Source: Lumnitzera littorea (lineage: Eukaryota > Streptophyta > Magnoliopsida > Myrtales > Combretaceae). From it: a DNA stretch of 64,000 bases. The stretch is taken from NCBI GenBank assembly GCA_024138015.1, contig JAMXBB010000002.1:9605183-9669182 (forward strand), read 5' to 3'. Below are positions 38,201-49,679 of this stretch, in pieces (within the stretch, counting starts at the first letter, position 1; each line of letters begins with the position of its first letter). Both the position numbers and the translations under genes were made by a program. Below the pieces are notes generated by a model. That model was not told where the DNA came from, ran no database searches, and saw nothing but the letters and a program-made list of their open reading frames with translations.

Positions 38201-38267
38201 TATTTCTAGTTTTACTTTATAATTTAGGTTCGATTGAAACCTCGAGTGGCTGGTTGTAGGGTTTATA
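35217..38267 (-). mobile_element. family A solo LTR, copy 6 (TSD GCGCC/GTGCC), inserted in D
   Basis: The low end is TGTCACGCCCCAAAGTGG, preceded by GCGCC (35212-35216). The high end is GTAGGGTTTATA, followed by GTGCC (38268-38272), a duplication with one C-to-T change. The end matches that of copy 4 (GGGTTTATA). It is 3,051 bp. The hairpin is at about 35275-35312 and the CACCACTATATGGTGATGGTGG palindrome relative at about 37529-37550. The sense is minus. It has no internal genes. Only 63 bp separate it from copy 5, but each has its own flanks, so they are separate insertions. Confidence 0.8.
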
Positions 38268-40112
38268 GTGCCTCTCCGTGTGTCTGACTCCGGAGATGCA
38301 TCACATTATAAGACTCGTAATAACGCGACTAGATTTGGTAGTCGATTTAGGGTGCTTAGGAAGGTAACTCAATTAGGCTAGAAACTTATAAGGGGCTTCA
38401 TGATATTAGTTGAGAAGTTTTCGTATGCTCATAATTAAAAAATATAATAAAATATAAAAAATATAACTAAAATCATATAAATTTACTATATTATTATATT
38501 ATCGGTAACAAGCGAATTAGTCTCAAAAATCAATGAATACTTAAAGATAAATTATAGGAGTAACATATATAATATTATACATAAAATAATATATAAAAGA
38601 CATATCAATACATCGGATATAATTGTTATGTTAGTCTATGTACCCATAATTACCAAAAGTACTTAAGAATATGTGAATAGTACCAAGTAAATGAACTAAA
38701 GCATGAAAAAAAAAATGGAAAAAATTATGCTACACTTAGGAGACACATTTCATGTTATGGCAAATTTAGGAGCCACTTGCAAGATTGGAAATCAAGGAAA
38801 CACGGGGTGAAGACACCTAAGCCAAAGGAAAAAAACTTAGTTTATTAGGAAAATAAATCTAAAATCTATATCAACTAAGTAAGGAAAATTCCAAGTACTT
38901 CCTGTCAAGTATGATTTTTCAGTTTTCTTTCATTTAATTCGATTTCCCACTTTCTTAATTAACGCTAAATCCTAACCCATTTAATATTAATCCTTAACTA
39001 AACAAATTGAGAAATTTCGGTTTTTTATTAACAAATAGCTTTTAAAGTCGCCATCCGACTGGAGTAGGGAAAAAGGAAAATCGTAATCAATTAGGTGGAT
39101 TGATTACAATTGGATTACTAATTTTCGATTCTAATTTCATACAAACTAGAAGATTCCAAATCCAAAGGCTAACCTATTAAACCTTAACGGGTATCACTAT
39201 CTATTTACCGAAATTAAGATTATTCTTCTGATTATAATTTAAAATAAAATAAAAATAAAAAGAACCTAAGTTTCTACAAATTTTATTGTCACTCTAAAGG
39301 TGCTACGTACCCATTAGTCGGGATTAGATGATTGTAGTTTTTTTTCGAAAACTTTAATATGTTAATTGATTTTAATTTTTAAAAAAATCGACTGAGTTTA
39401 TGTTGTTAATCAATTTAATTTATTCAAAAACTCTAAAGGGCTCTAATCTGTAAGTGATTAAAAAAAACTATCTAAGATACTATAAACTTTCTTACAAAAA
39501 TTTCTTTTAGTGAATTTCTATTTCTAAAAGTGATTTTCTATGTAAGGATTTCTATGAAAAGAACCTAATCCTAAGAAATCCTAAGCTAATATATATATAT
39601 ATATATATATATATCTATACTTATACTTTTACTTTTACTATTAACAACTATTTATAAAGTTATATACTACTAAAAACTCCTAAAACTAGTATATCCATAT
39701 ATATCTATACTCGGGAACTAATAATATAACAATAATAATAATAAAACTATAATCAATAAGATAAAGAAATCATAACATAAAGAAGAAAAAAATTTTAACC
39801 GAACCTGATCGTGAAAGCTAATTTGCGTGACAACGGCCAGGATGTACGCATGCTAATTGACACATTTGATTGTCGGCAAGAGGGCGACTGTGGTTCAGTA
39901 TGCATGATGCACTGTTGCTGCTCGAAGTGTGCTCACGTGGGGGGTATTGGTTGCTGACCGTGGCTGTCCTTGTTCTTGTAATAAGGCTATTTGTGGAATG
40001 GAGCTTGGTATGGAAGGGGTAACGAGGCAAAGATGATTAATGGCGAAGTGTGGCGATCGTCGAGGATGGCGTTGTGTTCGGGTGCTTGGCATAGTGGAGT
40101 AGACGTATTGAT

Positions 40113-40220
40113 GGCGTGGCCATTGATTGGAATTAGCTTGCTATTGTCGTCTGTGTGCAGTAACGTGGCGTGACCGTTGATTGGAGTTGGCTTGCTATTG
40201 TTGTCTGTGTGCAATAACGC
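40113..40220. repeat. 54-bp tandem duplication inside family C LTR copy 1
   Basis: Two units start GGCGTGGCCATTGATTGG (40113) and GGCGTGACCGTTGATTGG (40167). Each continues GCTTGCTATTGT and CTGTGTGCA. The units differ at several transition positions. It is absent from the other family C copy. Confidence 0.85.
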
Positions 40221-40800
40221 AATGTGGACTATGTTAATTTAGTTGTGGACTTACTGCTACTGTTCGTACTGTGCGGCGCAAGAGACTGAGGGTGGACTGG
40301 ATTGTGCAATTTGTGTTTGGTAGCGAGTATAGACAATGCTGTACGTGGTTGCTGCAATGTTGATCAGAGTTTGGATCTGTGTCTTCATATTGTGCAGCGT
40401 CTGTTGGAGCTAATTTGTCGGCGTGGATGGTGATCGTGGCTACTGTTGCTCTGTGTATAGGCTGGACATACAGAGCTTCAGTTCAGCATTGGATTGTGCT
40501 GCGTTCTGTATATATATATGACTGCAGTAAGGACAGTAAAGATGGAGTTTTGTTGGCCTGATTTTGTCTACATCTGGAAGTTCGAACGTTGTTAGGGAAA
40601 TAGAAAAATCCCTTTTTTTGTTGCAGGTGTATCCTCCCTTCTTTTTTATGACATACGACTAAGATATATAAAACTCGAAACAAGATCTTAGATCATATCT
40701 ATTATTTTGATCTCGATCTAATTTAAATCGTTTATATTAGATTTGATTCTCAAAAAATATTAAAAGATAAAAGAATAAAAGATACATATAAGTACTTAGC

Positions 40801-40860
40801 GAGATTTAAACCTGTGACCTCAAACTACTCCATATCGATGTTTATCCTTAAGCCATTGGC
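40801..40860 (-). other. tRNA-like (pol III box) module in family C LTR copy 1
   Basis: On the minus strand GCCAATGGCTTAAGGAT is followed about 30 nt later by CACAGGTTTAAATCTCGC. The latter resembles a B box with T-arm (GGTTCGANTCC) and the former loosely an A box. The same order occurs at the same relative place in the other family C copy. No cloverleaf could be completed, so it is not called as a tRNA gene. Confidence 0.4.
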
Positions 40861-43800
40861 ATGCACCTTAATATTTAATACAATTAAATTGTATTTAAAC
40901 TACATGATTCTCTAAAATAATTTTTTGAACTAAGCTAAAACTAAAACTATTGACCTTAAAATAATTTATTTCCTAAAAAATCTTTATAATTTTTTCTTTT
41001 CTCAATTTTTTTGGTATTTTCATCATTTGTTAATTTTTATTAATTAATTAATTATTTATTTATTTTTTGAATTAGGACCCTTTTAAAAAAATAAAAAATT
41101 AGGACTATAAGGAGCAAAAATTAGGTGTTTACACTTACTTGATGGAAGTTTGGTCATTTTGGAGCATAAGAAAACTCTAAAAAAGGAGAACAAAAGAAGA
41201 AAAGTTGGGATAGAAGAATTATGATAAAATAATGTAAGAATGGAGATTTTTCAAGTTTTCCATGTAATCATCACTTGGGAGTTAACCAAACCACTTAGAG
41301 ATAGAAGAGGTGGTGTCAACTTAGAAAGACAAACCTCTACCTTCAAATGCTGGCTGGAGTTGCAAACAGCGATAAATTTTGGTTTTAGTTATTTTTTATT
41401 CTATTTTTCTAAAAATAGTAAACGAGCTTTAAAAATTATGATTTTTGGTTTCCTAAAGTAATTTTTCTTGTAGAATCCAAAAATGCAACCAAATTCTTCA
41501 AATTTCAAGTCCAAATATGTGTTTCTTAAGAAATTAGGCCAAAAACGAACCTAAATTCTAATTTTTAATAGCTTAAATGATGTTGTTTCAATCCTAAAAT
41601 TTATGTACAAACATCTCAACATGTCTAATTTGATTCCATGAGAAGAGTTTTCAAAAATTCAAAAGTTGAATTTTAAGGTTTTTCCTATCTAATATGCATG
41701 TGGTTGAAATCTCCTAAAATGAGTGTTTGATTTAATAATTGGATCATCATGTATTGATTTATAGCTATATTTTAGGTTTAAAGTGTTAGATCAGAGTGTT
41801 AATGTGAGGAAGTAGGGGGTATGAATGTTGAAATTTTGTCATTTGAGAATTAAAAGTATTTTTGAAAGTAAGTCAGAAGGTGTATTAGAACGTAACTTGG
41901 TGTGAATATGGTGAATACACCAAAAATTTGATTTGGATCATTAAGAGGCCATCCTTGGATTCTAAACTATTTTTAAAGGATAAAATGTAAATTGGAAACT
42001 TCTTAAATAAGAATTTAATTTAGGACAGCAGGTCAGAAACTTCATCAAAAATTGGGTCAAAATGTAGTCTAGTATTTAATATTTTTTACTACACCGGGAG
42101 TTCAACAATAGATTAGCCAGTGAATTGTATATGAATTCTATACTTATATTAGAGTCAAAACATGAGTAAGAAGCCACTCGAATAATAGCCATACCACAAG
42201 GTTGGGTTAGAACCCAAGTAAGAAATTTTAGAAAGTAGTTTGACGGAAGAAGCAAAATATAGGAGTAACTAGGAATTAAAGATGGTTAGTACTGGATATT
42301 GGACCATTGAGAGTTGGAGAGTAGATCAGAAAGTCACTTGTCTATCGCTTCTAAAAATTTATTGAAGTTAGAACTTGAATTAGAAACTACGGAGTAGCGA
42401 CCTATATCAGGTTAGAACCTTAGTTAGAAAACTCACCTAACACAATTAAGGAACATATTTAAAAATCAAATTGAACTCATATACTATATATATTATAAAA
42501 ATTAAAGATGTTACATTAATTTTAAGGATAATAAAGAAAGATGAAAGTGATACACGAGGAAGATGAGTATCAGTATCCAAGTAAGTGGGATCAGTGTTTT
42601 ACTACACTTTAAAGTATTGTTTAAGAATACTTGGAGACCTTAGTACATGCTTTGTTTGTGGTTGTAAGTTAGTTGCCTGTGCGCATGTAGCGTGTGTACT
42701 TGAATACTATTGTGCTATTTAAGTGTTAGATTGATGTATTGATTGCTTCATGATATTATATGCTTTGGATTTTTTGAATTTGCTTGATCATCCCAAAAGC
42801 AATTTAATATAAACTTGGCTTAACCTACTAAAGGAAACAACAAGGAAGTGTGGGCCAAACTCGGACCCCTTTGTTAAGGATAGTAGATATGGTCCTCTCC
42901 TTACCTTGAGTCAAATTAACTAACAAGAGAAAAGGTTGCGGCTAGGTTAGGATTCGTAGTTTGAAGATAGTCTTAGGAGAAGCATATTCTCCATTGTACA
43001 AGCCTTGAATTGGTGACCAAATTCACGAGTGTGTGATGTTAAACTCTTTGGAACTCGGATTAGAGTGGGCGAAATTTCTTTGATCTCATGACGAGCAATT
43101 AACGTTGTGCCGTAGCATTTGCTTGATCATGCATTGCTTCTAATTTAACTAGCTTGAAAACCATAGTTGCTTGGTGTTAGATATTTGCTACTGTCTTCAT
43201 CCCACTTACTAAGCAAATTATCACTCATACCTCTATAGTTATTTTGCAGGTTTCTCTAATAAATTCACTAGTACCATTCCAAGTTCTAGAAAACTAGAGA
43301 ACTGGGTCGGGTAGTGAGATTCAAGATTACCTAACTGGATTTCTACTTAGTTTATTGATTGTACTAACTTCTAGGAAAACTAATAGGGTTTCCTCAAGTG
43401 ACCCCTAGTTTTTAGCTAATGGGATTTATTCCATACTCTGTAAATCTGTGGTTATTAGTAAAATTTTCGAAGATTTTGTATTTATTCGTAACAATGTAAG
43501 CTCTTGAAATTTTTAGTAAATTCAAGATTTCATTCTTTATACAATTTATAAAACTTGATTTCCTTTGGTTTTGAACTATAAAAATTATTTTCAATAGCTA
43601 TTTTGAAAAATTAGACCACAGGTTGATTCTTACCAAGTATTGAATAGGGCGTTTTTGAGTAGTGGAGTGGTGAACGTCTTATGTAGGCTATACTTATCTT
43701 AGTAGCTAAGGCAATTAGCTTATAACATAGGTTGGTTTATATGGTAAGGCTGTTATGACTTTCTAGTTTGGGGCATGATAGATACTGCTTCTCCCATGAC

Positions 43801-44001
43801 TACTTCTAAACCACTGACTTTACTCGTCACAACCTTCTCTCTTGTCCCTTTGTTTGATTAATGATGAAAAATGGACTTATTATATTATTCAGCACTATTC
43901 CTCTCGAAGGGGTTGATATTTAGCCAAAAAACCTTAAATGTTTCCCCTGTTGAGTTGCTATGCAAGTCCATTTTAAACTTACTAGTCGTATATTTAACTA
44001 A

Positions 44002-46740
44002 TGTAGATACTTAATTTTTGCCTCTTCGTAATCCTAATATTTTATTTTTTATAAAAAGGGTCCTAATTCAAAAATAAAAATAATAATAATAAATAAAAAA
44101 ATTAATAAAAGATAAAAATAATAAAAATTAACAAATTATGAAAATACCAAAAAAAAAAATAAGAAAAGAAAAATTATAAAGATTTTTTTTTTTCATAAAT
44201 TTTTAGGAAATAGCTTATATTAAGGTTGATAATTTTAGTTTTAGCTTAGTTTAAAAAAAATTATTTTAGAAAGTTGCGTGTTTTAAGTACAATTTAATTA
44301 TAATAAAAATTAAGACACAGGCCAACAGCTTAACTAATAAGCATTGGAGCATTGGTATTGGAATCGGAATCAATTTGAGGTTACAGGTTCGAATCTCGTT
44401 AGATATTCATATGTCTTTTATTTTTCTATCTTTTATAAAAGCGAGATAAGTAAGTGGGATCATATCTAATCAAATCTTCTTCGTTTGATTTTGAATAGTT
44501 AGAGAATATTCGGATCTAGTTTAATTTTTATCAAATTAGATACAATGAATACGATTCGATATGATTTGGTTTGGGTTTTATAAATATATACTCCCTAAAA
44601 GAATTGAAGATCAAGGACAGCAAAACATACATTTAGAAAAAAATTTCTCTTTCTCTAATCCTTACACCCACGACAGTAAAGCCAACTTTAGTTCATAACA
44701 CGCAAAATTGAATTACAGTCAAACCCCAACGTTTTTAGTACAGAACATAGCAACTCCAAAACGTACACGCAATCTCTCGCCATCCAATCAGCCATACACA
44801 TCCACAACTGAATTCCCAACGCGAGGAGCACTCACAGCTAACGCTGCTGTACCTAAAGATAACATCAACAATAAACAGCCACTATCTGTTCCACTATCAA
44901 ACTGACTTCAACCATCCTCTCGCCCAATACTGTCCTAACGCCATAGCTAACCCACTCCCTCACTCTCGACCACTAAATCACGGCCTTAAGCATCTTCATC
45001 ATCACCAGTAAGCCCTACACAATCCACAGTAGCTCCCCATCGACACCAACCATTAACCATTTGCCAACACACACTCTACAACCTACAGACTAAACCCAAT
45101 ACAAACCATACCTAGAATCACGTGGCATCAAACCCCAACCCAGAACCATCCTCGCATACTAATTGATCAGCAACACTAAGGATCAGTCTTCAATTCCAAG
45201 CTTTCTCCATCCGCGATCAGTCATCCCTTGCATGCAATGCAGTAGGCGACTAAACTCCAGTACTCCATTGAATCCTAAGACAGCATTGCTCCAGTATCGG
45301 ACAAGCGCAAATTGCAGAACTCACACCGTACAATTCATACCCAACTTATCCAGTTTCAGCCACACGCTCTCCCCAAGAGTAAAACATGCAGGCATGGATC
45401 AGCACATGAATTCGACGCTACGTGATCTGCAGTAGCACCAACAGCCGCAGCACTGCAATATGACTGCTGTCCGGCAGCACACGCATGCCTCTATCACGAT
45501 CGCTTCCTGCTGGCCACATGTGCTATAGCACTCACGATAAGCACTTATGATCGCTATAGTTCAACTTTGATTAAAATTTCTTTACTGCATAGTAGCTCTA
45601 CAATCAGGTTTGGTTTTTGTCCAAGTTTTTTTATATTATTTCTGATTTATTATTATCATATTATATTATTATCATATTATATTATTATTTTTGTTAGGAC
45701 TTTAGTAGTTTAGCATTAAGTATATATATGTGTGTATATTTGGTTTAAGGTACTTTTTTAGCATTGGTTTTCTTTGCAATATAGATTAAAATATATTATA
45801 TTGGTTTAAGTGAATGTTTATCTAATAAGTAGTATTATAGATATAAAGATATATAGATATTAGATAAGGGTTTGTTAGGATTAGTTTTATCTTGTTATTA
45901 TCTATTAGTTCACGTAATATATAATACATGAATATGTTAGTTTAAGAGTTTTAGGATTAGTTCTTATATAAGTGTATTATATGGAATTATCTTATTTCGG
46001 TAGATCGTTGTATATGTTAGCTTAGGATTTTTTTTTTAGGATTGGGTTTTTTGTAGAAATCCTCATATGAAAAATCATTTTTTAGAAATAAAAATTCACA
46101 AAAGGAAATTTTTTTTTTTACAAAAAGATTATAGTGTCTTAGAGCGTCTTTTGAACATTCAAGAGTTAAGATCCTTTTAGATTTTTTTTTAAAATAAATT
46201 GAATCAATTAAAACGTAAACTTGATCGGTTTTCAAAAATTAAAATTAACCAACGCACTAAATTTTTTTGGAAAGAACTACGATCGTCTGATCTCGGCTAG
46301 CGGGTACGTAGGTACATTCGGGGCGATGATAAAATTTGTAGAAATTTAGGTTTTTTTTTTCTTTTGATTATTTATTTATTTATTTATTTTTCTTTAAAAA
46401 TACTATGATTAGAAGAATAATCCTAATTTCGACAAATAGATAGTGATATCCATTAGGGTTTAATAGGTTAGCCCTCGAATTCGAAACCCTCTGGTTCTTT
46501 ATTCAAATTGAAGTCAAAGACCGGTAGTCAAATCGTAATCAATTTACTCAATTGATTACAGTTTCTTTTTCTTTCCCCGACTTTAGTTGGGTGGTGACTC
46601 AAAAACTTTTCCTAAATAAGAAACTGAAATTTCTCAATTTTTTTAGTCGAGGATTAATATTAAATGGGTTAGAGTTTAGTATTAATCGGAAAATGGGAAT
46701 TCAATTTTAAATAAAAGAAACCGAAAAAACGAGCTTAACA
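44002..46740 (+). mobile_element. family C solo LTR, copy 2 (TSD ACTAA/ACTAG), inserted in LTR copy 4
   Basis: It starts TGTAGATACTTAATTTTTGC and ends AAAACGAGCTTAACA, 2,739 bp, TG...CA. Flanks ACTAA (43997-44001) and ACTAG (46741-46745) differ by one transition. Host LTR sequence resumes directly on both sides. A TATA-type motif (TTTATAAATATATACTCCC, about 44577-44595) followed by CT-rich and C-rich leader sequence sets plus sense. It is homologous in inverted orientation to 38903-41133. No gag or pol inside. Open frames at 44708-44905 and 45163-45435 lie in the GC-rich leader part and have no recognisable domain. Confidence 0.85.
44321..44400 (+). other. tRNA-like (pol III box) module in family C LTR copy 2
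   Basis: GCCAACAGCTTAACTAATAA is followed by TTACAGGTTCGAATCTCG (B-box-like core at 44386-44396), in the same order as at 40801-40860 in the inverted copy. The better-preserved GGTTCGAATCT here suggests the ancestral form was a real B box. No full cloverleaf can be drawn. Confidence 0.45.
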
Positions 46741-49039
46741 ACTAGATCTAATTTAAGGTGTGCAATCATTTCATACAAACTACACAAATTTCAATCAAGA
46801 ACATCAAACCTGAATCATATAATCACATCCAGAAACACGCACATATAGGCACGCATATAATTAACTATCTAACAAACACAATCAAGTATAATCTCAAGCT
46901 TCTGAGTACCATAAAACAGTGCTCCAAAATATAGTAAAGTATCAATCTAAATTTACCTGGACTCTCTACTTACTCACTCAAGGTGCAACTTGCACAGCCT
47001 ATCGTTGATAGTCCATATAATACAAATGTTATTCTAGTTTTCATATAACTATCATAAATAGGTTTTGTTCTGAAATTCTTATCGTTATCTTCAGTTTAGG
47101 GTTTTATTATACCTAATTATTCAGTTTTTTAAGTCTCTTACTATTATTCTTAATTTAAGCTAAGTTCTAATCTAGTTTCTGAATCGGTTTCTAAATTATG
47201 TTCTAATTTAGTTTTTGATTACGGGTTTTATACGTGAACCCTAAGAACTCGTTTCGAATTATTATGTAAAGTTAATCACATTTCACTTAAGTATCTTAAA
47301 CTTTGTTTTATCTCCTAATTAATGTTTTAGTCCGTATGATACGCTATATTCCTAATTTAACTACCAAATTAGCTCTCGATGTGAGAATAACCTACATTTT
47401 TGTTATAATTTCGTAAGTTCACTTTTCAAATTAGATTTATATCATATTCATAATATTATATTACCATTAGTTTTTGCCTAATATTTTCTACCCATTTAAT
47501 TCTTATATATATTATGTGTCATTACATATTATATACTTATATCACCTACCTAATACTTCTAACACTACATATATTATCCTTCATCATCTAATAATATATC
47601 AAAATGTCTAATTATATCATAAATAAAAATTTATACCTAATTGACCTTAAATCACAAAATTAACTTAAAATATACCATTTTACTTATTATATATTTACTA
47701 CAAAATACACATAATAATTACATCTAACACCTCAAACATTACAAATATCATCCTTTATCAACAACTAACATCCTAAGATACCTAATTACATACTAAATCA
47801 GTACTTTCACCAAATTAACATTAAATTACCAAATTAGGCCCACAAATTACATTTTATACATGATTTTAGGGCCTAAAAATTAAATAAAACTTTAGAAAAT
47901 AAATTTTTAGAAAAAAAATTCATAGCGCTGTTATATATATCCTAAATAGTCTACACAAGAATTTTGAGGTCAAAACTATGTTGTTAAGGTTATTTAAATT
48001 GAAATAAAAAATTAGCTTGGGTTTAGTGATTTTTTAAGCACAGTATATCCTGAGACTTGATTTTATCAAATTTATATTTTTACCTAAATCTATATACAAA
48101 AATATTTTAGAATACTAAATTTCATAAATTTTCATGTATATTTGATATTTTTAGTAAATTAAACAAATTTGAAATAGAAATCGAAACTCATAGATTGAAG
48201 GGCCTCCAGCCACTAGCAGTAGCTCCACCATCGTTGACACCACCAAGTAGTGGATTAATGTCAAGTGGTGGTGGCCATCTTTCTCTAAGTGGTCATCGGT
48301 TATGAGTTCTCCTTATACGTTCCATTTGAATACTATTTTTTTAATTTTTTGTAAAAATCCTCTCTCCTTGAACTCTCTCAATTTTTTTTTTTTTTGCTTT
48401 TTAATTGACCAAAATGAAATTTGATGTGTGTTTTCTAAATTTATAAATGAGTTTAAGGTTTTTCCTTTTAATTTCCAATTGCCAAATGTCTCTTATCTTT
48501 TCCTTTTTCATTTTTTATGTGGCCTATTTTTATTGATTATTATTTTCTCTTTAAATCACTACATGCCATACCCCATTTCTGGATAATTCCATATGCATGT
48601 TTTTATAATTTTCTTGATTTTTTTCTTAATTTTTATGAATTTTCTTTAATTATTAGCTTTATTTTATCATATTTTTGGCATTTAAAGTAATTTAATATAT
48701 TTTTACTTACATGAAAATACATATACAATACAAATAAATAATCCTAAATATTATTTAAGTTATTTTATAATTTTTAGTATGTATATAATTTATTTCTATC
48801 AATTTATTAATTATCGGAACTCGTTTAATGAGTTTCTGATATATAACGAGTAATATACATATAATTCGATATTATAATAATTAATCATTTTATTATTTAT
48901 TTTTCTAAATTCAAGCTCACGGGATCACTTTTACTAATATTTCTAACTTCATAGTAAAATTTAGGTCCGATTAGATAACTTATCCGATCGCCTTAAATTT
49001 TACAAACTAAACCCCAAACACTTGATCGAAGGGTTTATA

Positions 49040-49649
49040 GAGAAGTGCTAATAATAGTAACCTTTAGACCAAATACCTTGTCAATTTTAACTACAACATG
49101 ACCAAGCCTTCCAAGTCTTGTAACACCCATATGCTTTATACGCTCAATCATTCCATAGTACTTCATGGGGCTATAGATAGTAATACCAATACAAAGAAGT
49201 AGTGCTCTAGCATCGAGTGGTAAGTTATCAGGAAAGTGCACCACTTAGCGTTGGTCAATTACAGTCATGTTAGAATAACTAACATAAGTCTTTCCATCTT
49301 TAGAAAGTGCATTATATGTAAGAACCATCTTTGGACAATAGCTTCCATTTCCTATTTGCAGCTTTCACATGTCATATAGGAGTCCATAATAACTCTGACC
49401 ATTATTTGGTTACACATTTTGAATTTCTCCACTTACTCTGTACTTTTTTCACTAGCCTAACAATTTCATACTTAAGAATAATAGGATACATTATGCTCCC
49501 CCATTCATTTATGGCAACATGCAAGTTAGAATGGTAGACTCTACAATAATGGATTTTACTAATAATATCATCAACTCTATAAAGGATAGAGAGTTCCAGA
49601 AGTATTTGTCGCAGCATAGCCAAAATCTTTTTAAGAGAGTTATGGCCAT
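49040..49649 (-). pseudogene. CAD pseudogene, N-terminal-side segment (apparently intronless)
   Basis: A cinnamyl-alcohol-dehydrogenase-like (zinc alcohol dehydrogenase family) copy. From an ATG at 49649 the minus strand gives KDFGYAATNTSGTLYPL, IHYCRVYHSNLHVAINEWGS, MYPIILKYEIVRLV, SYCPKMVLTYNALSKDGKTY, then VVHFPDNLPLDARALLLCIG, ITIYSPMKYYGM and KVFGLKVTIISTS. These follow the CAD order (GWAARDTSG, CGVCHSDLH, NEWG...YP.VPGHEIVG, YCPKMVLTYN, FPDNLPLD, GITVYSPMKY, GLKVTVIST). About 200 codons run without an intron-sized gap, although CAD genes normally have introns, so a processed retrocopy is likely. It is dead: frameshifts, a stop before VVHFP, and zinc ligands changed (CGVCH to CRVYH, GHE to KYE). 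The rest lies at 30042-30236. Confidence 0.85.
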
Positions 49650-49679
49650 TTCTTTTCTGTCTCTCTTTTCAAACATTGA

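Larger units (their letters stand above)
30887..38306. mobile_element. unclassified insertion D in LTR copy 7 (TATAA flanks)
   Basis: D's own sequence is 30887-31630, 35159-35216 and 38273-38306, about 0.84 kb once LTR copies 5 and 6 are removed. It is bounded by TATAA on both sides. It contains GGTATATAAACCCC and TTATATATGAGG promoter-like motifs at about 31408-31448, as an LTR would. Its ends (CAGGAATCGACC...GCATCACAT) are not TG...CA. No protein is encoded. It could be an eroded solo LTR of another family or a non-autonomous DNA element. Confidence 0.5.
38903..41133 (-). mobile_element. family C solo LTR, copy 1 (TSD CTTCC/CTTAC), inserted in LTR copy 7
   Basis: In sense (minus) orientation it starts TGTAAACACCTAATTTTTGC and ends at 38903 with ...CATACTTGACA. 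Flanks CTTCC (38898-38902) and CTTAC (41134-41138) differ at one base. The start closely matches that of the copy at 44002 (TGTAGATACTTAATTTTTGC). The end region shares the CCCATTTAATATTAATCC and AAATTGAGAAATTTC words with it. The 39800-40560 part is unusually GC-rich and carries a 54-bp tandem duplication. It is 2,231 bp with no internal genes. Confidence 0.82.
30882..43780 (+). mobile_element. family A solo LTR, copy 7 (TSD GATAC), inserted in copy 4
   Basis: It is flanked by GATAC at 30877-30881 and 43781-43785. Its start is TATAAGACTCG (compare TGTAAGACCC of copy 2). An insertion splits it after the first five bases, so TATAA appears at 30882-30886 and again at 38307-38311. The body runs 38312-38902 and 41139-43780 and ends TTTGGGGCATGATA, a decayed GGGGCGTGACA. 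Pieces sum to about 3.2 kb, as expected. The terminal hairpin is at about 43690-43735. Both terminal dinucleotides (TA, TA) fit TG and CA altered by C-to-T changes. Confidence 0.8.
30237..49039 (-). mobile_element. family A solo LTR, copy 4 (TSD GAGAA), host of an 18.8-kb LTR nest
   Basis: The left end TGTCAAGCTCTAAAACGATAG is preceded by GAGAA (30232-30236). The right end GGGTTTATA is followed by GAGAA (49040-49044). The LTR's own sequence lies in three pieces, 30237-30881, 43786-44001 and 46746-49039, about 3.16 kb together, matching the family length. Each break is explained by an insertion with its own target duplication. The first piece stops at AATAGAGATAC and the second resumes at GATACTGCTTCTCCC. 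The second stops at TTTAACTAA and the third resumes at ACTAGATCTAATTTAAGG. The sense is minus. It is inserted in the CAD pseudogene. Confidence 0.87.

Noticed and set aside
31631..38267. LTR copies 5 and 6 as the two LTRs of one element
   Set aside because: They lie only 63 bp apart, have different subfamily sequences and each has its own flanking duplication.
39818..40683. Cluster of overlapping 60-75 codon frames on both strands
   Set aside because: They sit in the GC-rich leader part of a family C LTR, where stop codons are rare by composition. No domain is seen.
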